This document shows, piece after piece, positions 60,340 to 64,000 of a stretch of 64,000 nt of DNA. The translations under genes and the position numbers were made by a program. A model generated the notes under the pieces. The model ran no database searches and was not told the DNA's origin. It worked only from the letters and a program-made list of their open reading frames with translations. Positions within the stretch are counted from its first letter, which is position 1. The number at the start of each line of letters is the position of its first letter. The DNA comes from Pseudomonas sp. TH43 (GTDB lineage Bacteria; Pseudomonadota; Gammaproteobacteria; Pseudomonadales; Pseudomonadaceae): NCBI RefSeq assembly GCF_016650635.1, contig NZ_JAEKFI010000002.1, forward strand, positions 124,001 to 188,000. Direction: 5' to 3'.

Positions 60340-61227
60340 TTAAAGGTTAAGCAACAACCCCTGCTCCGCCTCACACAGCCCCACCACATAATCCCAGACC
60401 ACTCGCAGTCGCACCGATTTGTGCAACTCGCGCCGGGTGCTGATCCAGTAACTGCGCTCGATGCTTTCATCCGGTAGCAATGCCACCAGATCCGGATCGG
60501 ACTCGGCCATGTAGCAAGGCAGCACCGCAATGCCCAACCCCGACCGCGCTGCCTCCTGCTGGGCGATGACGCTGGTGCTATGGAACACCACGCGAGGATT
60601 GCGGCAGAAACTGTTGAGAAACATCAACTCCTGACTGAACAGCAAATCATCCACATACCCGATCCAGGCATGCCGGCCAAGGTCTTCACGGCTTTGCAGC
60701 GACGGTGCTTTATCCAGATAGGCCTGACTGGCATACAGCGCGAGGCGGTAATCCGTGAGTTTGCGCGTCACCAGCATGTCTGCCGCCGGCCGCTCCAGAT
60801 GAATGCTGATCTCCGCCTCACGATTGAGAATGCTGACAAAGCGCGGCACCGCGACCAGTTCCACTTCCAGTCCCGGATAGCGTTCGAACAAGCCGATCAT
60901 GCGACTGGCAAGAAACTTGATGCCCAGCCCTTCGGTGACGCCGACACGAATCTTGCCCAGCGGCGCGGTGGATTGGGTGATCTCTTCCTGTGCCAGCAAC
61001 GCAACGTTTTCCATCGCCTCAGCATGTTTGAGCAGCGCCTCCCCCGCCGGGGTCATCTCATAGCCTTGCGCATGCTGAACAAACAACGCAGTGCCGAGGC
61101 TTTTTTCAATGGCCTCGATGTGGCGGGCGACGGTGGCGTGGGTGGTGTTGAGTCGGCGGGCGGCGGTGAGCAGGCGGCCGCTGCGTTGCAGTTCGAGAAA
61201 AAACCGCAGGTCGTTCCAGTCGAACAT
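60340..61227 (-). CDS. LysR-family transcriptional regulator
   Basis: The 295-residue protein has the HTH FFLELQRSGRLLTAARRLNTTHATVARHIEAIE and a LysR effector domain. The His-Ala-Thr-Val-Ala-Arg-His helix and the KIRVGVTEGLG start of the second domain place it near the CrgA/AaeR-like branch. AAGGA precedes ATG 61227. It is divergent from a GMC oxidoreductase gene at 61361, its probable target. Confidence 0.9.
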   Translation of the reverse strand: MFDWNDLRFFLELQRSGRLLTAARRLNTTHATVARHIEAIEKSLGTALFVQHAQGYEMTPAGEALLKHAEAMENVALLAQEEITQSTAPLGKIRVGVTEGLGIKFLASRMIGLFERYPGLEVELVAVPRFVSILNREAEISIHLERPAADMLVTRKLTDYRLALYASQAYLDKAPSLQSREDLGRHAWIGYVDDLLFSQELMFLNSFCRNPRVVFHSTSVIAQQEAARSGLGIAVLPCYMAESDPDLVALLPDESIERSYWISTRRELHKSVRLRVVWDYVVGLCEAEQGLLLNL

Positions 61228-61360
61228 GGCGGGTCCTTGTCGGCTATCGTCTATGAGTGCTGTTTAAAAACGCACAGCGGCTGCGCAAAAACTAACATTC
61301 TTTTGACGAAAGCTAACAACTAGAGTGTCCGACAATAAAAACAAAAAGCGAGGTCAGGGA

Positions 61361-63007
61361 ATGCAGACTTCCCTCGATGAATATGACTACATCGTGGTCG
61401 GCGCCGGCCCTGCCGGGTGCTTGCTGGCCAATCGGCTGTCGGCCGATCCGCACCAGCGTGTGCTGTTGCTCGAAGCCGGCGGACGCGACAACTATGCGTG
61501 GATTCACATTCCTGTGGGTTACCTGTTCTGCATCGGCAACCCGCGCACTGACTGGTGCTTCAAGACTGAAGAACAAGCGGGCCTCAATGGCCGCGCGCTG
61601 AGTTATCCGCGCGGCAAGGTGCTGGGCGGGTGTTCTTCCATCAACGGCATGATCTATATGCGCGGCCAGGCCGGCGACTATGACGGCTGGGCGGCCGAAG
61701 GCAATCCGGGCTGGGCCTGGAATGATGTGCTGCCGCTGTTCAAACAAAGCGAAAACCACTTTGCCGGCGCCGCTGAATTTCACGGTGCCAAGGGTGAATG
61801 GCGCGTCGAACAACAGCGCTTGTCATGGCCGATTCTGGATGCGTTTCGCAGTGCGGCCGAGCAAAGCGGCATCGCCAGCATCGAAGACTTCAATCAGGGC
61901 GACAACGAGGGTTGCGGCTACTTTCAGGTCAATCAAAAGGCCGGGGTGCGCTGGAACGCGGCGAAGGCGTTTCTGAAGCCGATTCGTGACCGGGCGAATC
62001 TGACGGTGCTGACCGGGGTTGAGGTGGATCGCGTGCTGCTGGAGGGCGGCCGCGCATCGAAGGTCAGCGCCCGCCACGAAGCTCAGGTGAAAAGCTTCAA
62101 GGCGCGCAAGGAGATTGTGTTGTGTGCCGGTTCTGTCGGTTCGCCGAGCATTCTGCAGCGCTCGGGAATTGGCCCGCGTCCGCTGCTGGAACGCCTCGGC
62201 ATCGGCGTGATTCATGAACTGCCGGGGGTGGGCGGCAATCTGCAGGATCACCTGCAATTACGCCTGATCTACAAGCTGGAAAATGCCCGCACGCTGAACC
62301 AGATCGCAGGCAGCGTGTGGGGCAAGATGGGCATGGGCCTGCGTTATCTCTATGACCGCAGCGGGCCGTTGTCGATGGCGCCAAGTCAATTGGGAGCGTT
62401 TGCGCGGTCGGGGCCCGAGCAGACGTCGGCGAATCTGGAGTATCACGTGCAGCCATTGTCACTGGAGCGCTTTGGCGAGCCGTTGCACAGTTTTCCGGCG
62501 TTCACTGCTTCAGTGTGTGATTTACGCCCGCAGAGCCGTGGACGCATCGAGATTCGCTCGGCGGATCCGGCGGAGGGGCCACTGATTCAACCCAATTATC
62601 TGAGCCACCCCGAAGATTTACGTGTGGCGGCAGACGCCATTCGCCTGACCCGCCGCATCGTCAGTGCCCCCGCCCTGCAAGCGTTCAAACCGGTCGAGTA
62701 TCTGCCCGGTGCCAGCCTGCAAAGCGAAGAAGAGTTGCAGGAAGCGGCGGCGAAGATCGGCACGACGATCTTCCACCCGGTCGGCACGTGCCGCATGGGC
62801 AATGACGGTGAGGCGGTGGTCGACGCGCAACTTCGCGTTCACGGCGTGCCGGGTTTGCGCATTGCCGACGCCTCGATCATGCCGCGCATCACCTCGGGCA
62901 ACACCTGTTCGCCTACGCTGATGATTGCCGAGAAGGCTGCACAACTGATCCTCAACCCCAACACCAGGAGCAGCACCCCAAAACCGGAGCTGGCCCAAAC
63001 CCTGTAG
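61361..63007 (+). CDS. GMC-family oxidoreductase (choline/alcohol dehydrogenase-like)
   Basis: The 548-residue flavoprotein has the N-terminal FAD motif VVGAGPAGCLLANRLS, GMC signature 1 (YPRGKVLGGCSSINGMIYMRG) and signature 2 (GSVGSPSILQRSGIGP), and the C-terminal active-site region HPVGTCRMG with DASIMPRITSGNT. It oxidises an alcohol to aldehyde. GAGG precedes ATG 61361. With the divergent LysR and the downstream transporter it looks like a catabolic unit; the substrate is unknown. Its TAG stop is part of the following REP. Confidence 0.9.
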   Translation: MQTSLDEYDYIVVGAGPAGCLLANRLSADPHQRVLLLEAGGRDNYAWIHIPVGYLFCIGNPRTDWCFKTEEQAGLNGRALSYPRGKVLGGCSSINGMIYMRGQAGDYDGWAAEGNPGWAWNDVLPLFKQSENHFAGAAEFHGAKGEWRVEQQRLSWPILDAFRSAAEQSGIASIEDFNQGDNEGCGYFQVNQKAGVRWNAAKAFLKPIRDRANLTVLTGVEVDRVLLEGGRASKVSARHEAQVKSFKARKEIVLCAGSVGSPSILQRSGIGPRPLLERLGIGVIHELPGVGGNLQDHLQLRLIYKLENARTLNQIAGSVWGKMGMGLRYLYDRSGPLSMAPSQLGAFARSGPEQTSANLEYHVQPLSLERFGEPLHSFPAFTASVCDLRPQSRGRIEIRSADPAEGPLIQPNYLSHPEDLRVAADAIRLTRRIVSAPALQAFKPVEYLPGASLQSEEELQEAAAKIGTTIFHPVGTCRMGNDGEAVVDAQLRVHGVPGLRIADASIMPRITSGNTCSPTLMIAEKAAQLILNPNTRSSTPKPELAQTL

Positions 63008-63093
63008 GAGCTGCCGCAGGCTGCGATCTTTTGATTTTAAATTTTTGAAATCAAAACCAAGATCAAAAGATCGCAGCCTTCGGCAGCTCCTAC
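63004..63093. repeat. REP pair overlapping the oxidoreductase stop codon
   Basis: Inverted GTAGGAGCTGCCG cores with AAAAGATC arms form a long hairpin. The first bases of the left REP provide the TAG stop of the preceding gene. Confidence 0.92.
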
Positions 63094-63168
63094 AGGGGAT
63101 ATGCGTTTGATTCATGGACATCGAGCACCAGTGGAACAACAAAAACAATCACTGTGAGGGATACCGAT

Positions 63169-64000
63169 ATGTCAGAACACGCTCAGCCGCTGGACACCGC
63201 AAGCGGCGCCAGCACCCGTAACGACACGCAGAAAGTCATCTTCGCCTCGTCCTTGGGGACGGTGTTCGAGTGGTATGACTTCTTCCTCTACGGCGCCCTC
63301 GCGGCAGTCATCAGCAAGCAGTTCTTCGCCGGGGTCAACGACACCACGGCGTTTATCTTCGCGCTGATGGCTTTCGCCGCGGGGTTCGTCGTGCGGCCAT
63401 TCGGGGCGCTGGTGTTCGGTCGGTTGGGGGACATGATCGGGCGCAAATACACCTTCCTCGCGACCATCATCCTGATGGGCATCGCGACCTTCTGCGTCGG
63501 CCTGTTGCCGACCTACGCCAGCATCGGCATCGCCGCGCCAATCATTCTGGTGGTGTTGCGCATGCTTCAGGGCCTGGCACTCGGCGGTGAATACGGTGGC
63601 GCTGCGACCTACGTCGCGGAGCACGCGCCGATCGGCAAACGCGGTTTCCACACCAGTTGGATTCAATCCACCGCCACCCTCGGCCTGCTGCTATCGCTGT
63701 TGGTAGTGCTCGGTTGCCGCTATTTCACCGGCGATCAGTTTGAAGTGTGGGGCTGGCGCATTCCGTTCCTGTTGTCGATTGTGCTGCTGGGCATTTCCAC
63801 CTGGATTCGCCTGAGCCTGCACGAATCGCCGGCCTATCTGAAAATGAAAGAGGAAGGCAAAACCTCGAAGGCGCCGATCCGCGAATCGTTCGGCAAATGG
63901 GAAAACCTCAAAGTCGTGCTGATCGCGCTGTTCAGCATCAATGCCGGGCAAGCGGTGACCTTCTACGCCGCGCAGTTTTACGTGCTGTTCTTCCTCACCC
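63169..64000 (+). CDS. MHS-family MFS transporter (5' part, runs off window)
   Basis: The first 277 residues are present. The start FASSLGTVFEWYDFFLYGAL and the RPFGALVFGRLGDMIGRKYTF loop are typical of the metabolite:H+ symporter family (ShiA, KgtP, ProP relatives), followed by ALGGEYGGAATYVAEHAP. GAGGGAT lies upstream of ATG 63169. It is downstream of the GMC oxidoreductase and probably imports its substrate. Confidence 0.9.
   Translation, partial: MSEHAQPLDTASGASTRNDTQKVIFASSLGTVFEWYDFFLYGALAAVISKQFFAGVNDTTAFIFALMAFAAGFVVRPFGALVFGRLGDMIGRKYTFLATIILMGIATFCVGLLPTYASIGIAAPIILVVLRMLQGLALGGEYGGAATYVAEHAPIGKRGFHTSWIQSTATLGLLLSLLVVLGCRYFTGDQFEVWGWRIPFLLSIVLLGISTWIRLSLHESPAYLKMKEEGKTSKAPIRESFGKWENLKVVLIALFSINAGQAVTFYAAQFYVLFFLT

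Overview
The window is chromosomal DNA of a Pseudomonas, most likely from the P. fluorescens group. The evidence is the GC-rich coding sequence, the many REP sequences with the core GTAGGAGCTGCCG / GGCTGCGATC in hairpin pairs, and Pseudomonas-typical genes: DUF1652, DUF6124, DUF2789, a six-gene Sha/Mrp antiporter operon with fused A and B subunits, a DksA2-type protein, PpnN and AlkC with its Ig-like tail. No rRNA, tRNA or CRISPR array was seen.

Layout. 1-19.8 kb is ordinary backbone: a YdiJ-type FAD oxidase and its LysR neighbour, an NDH-2-like enzyme divergent from an Rrf2 regulator, small conserved proteins, a NUDIX enzyme, a polysaccharide deacetylase lipoprotein, a sulfonate-type ABC uptake locus without an ATPase gene, an SRAP (YedK) protein, AzlCD, PpnN, a periplasmic binding protein, and an FAD protein with an XRE-cupin regulator divergent from a DMT exporter. 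19.8-21.2 kb is an IS256-family element inserted in the last codons of the DMT gene. 21.5-27.5 kb is the sha operon. 27.6-39.3 kb carries a DUF3995 protein, a DUF2946/TonB-receptor pair, a betaine-type binding protein, a chemoreceptor, DksA2, an RpiR regulator, a GST and AlkC. A second apparently identical IS256 copy, inverted, lies at 39.5-40.8 kb.

40.8-48.9 kb is the accessory part. A Tle1-like (DUF2235) phospholipase effector and a DUF2931 lipoprotein, probably its immunity protein, lie between two direct copies of a DUF6124 gene pair. Each copy has a long leader (on the minus strand) with three sequence blocks arranged so that the middle one can pair with either the upstream or the downstream one; the downstream one overlaps the ribosome binding site. 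The pairing arms differ between the two copies but stay complementary, which is strong evidence for a conserved RNA switch. The second copy is broken by an IS2-like element. A DUF6124 remnant, a possible toxin remnant and an Imm22-like orphan complete the island.

48.9-64 kb returns to backbone: a GABA-type permease, a MarR/FAD-monooxygenase pair, a DUF4287-GNAT-DapF-like operon, a Sel1 lipoprotein, a VOC protein, an MFS exporter and a Rieske oxygenase beside an arsRCH operon without arsB or ACR3, and a LysR / GMC oxidoreductase / MHS transporter catabolic module that runs off the end.

All homology statements come from reading the sequence and recalled family knowledge; no database search was run.
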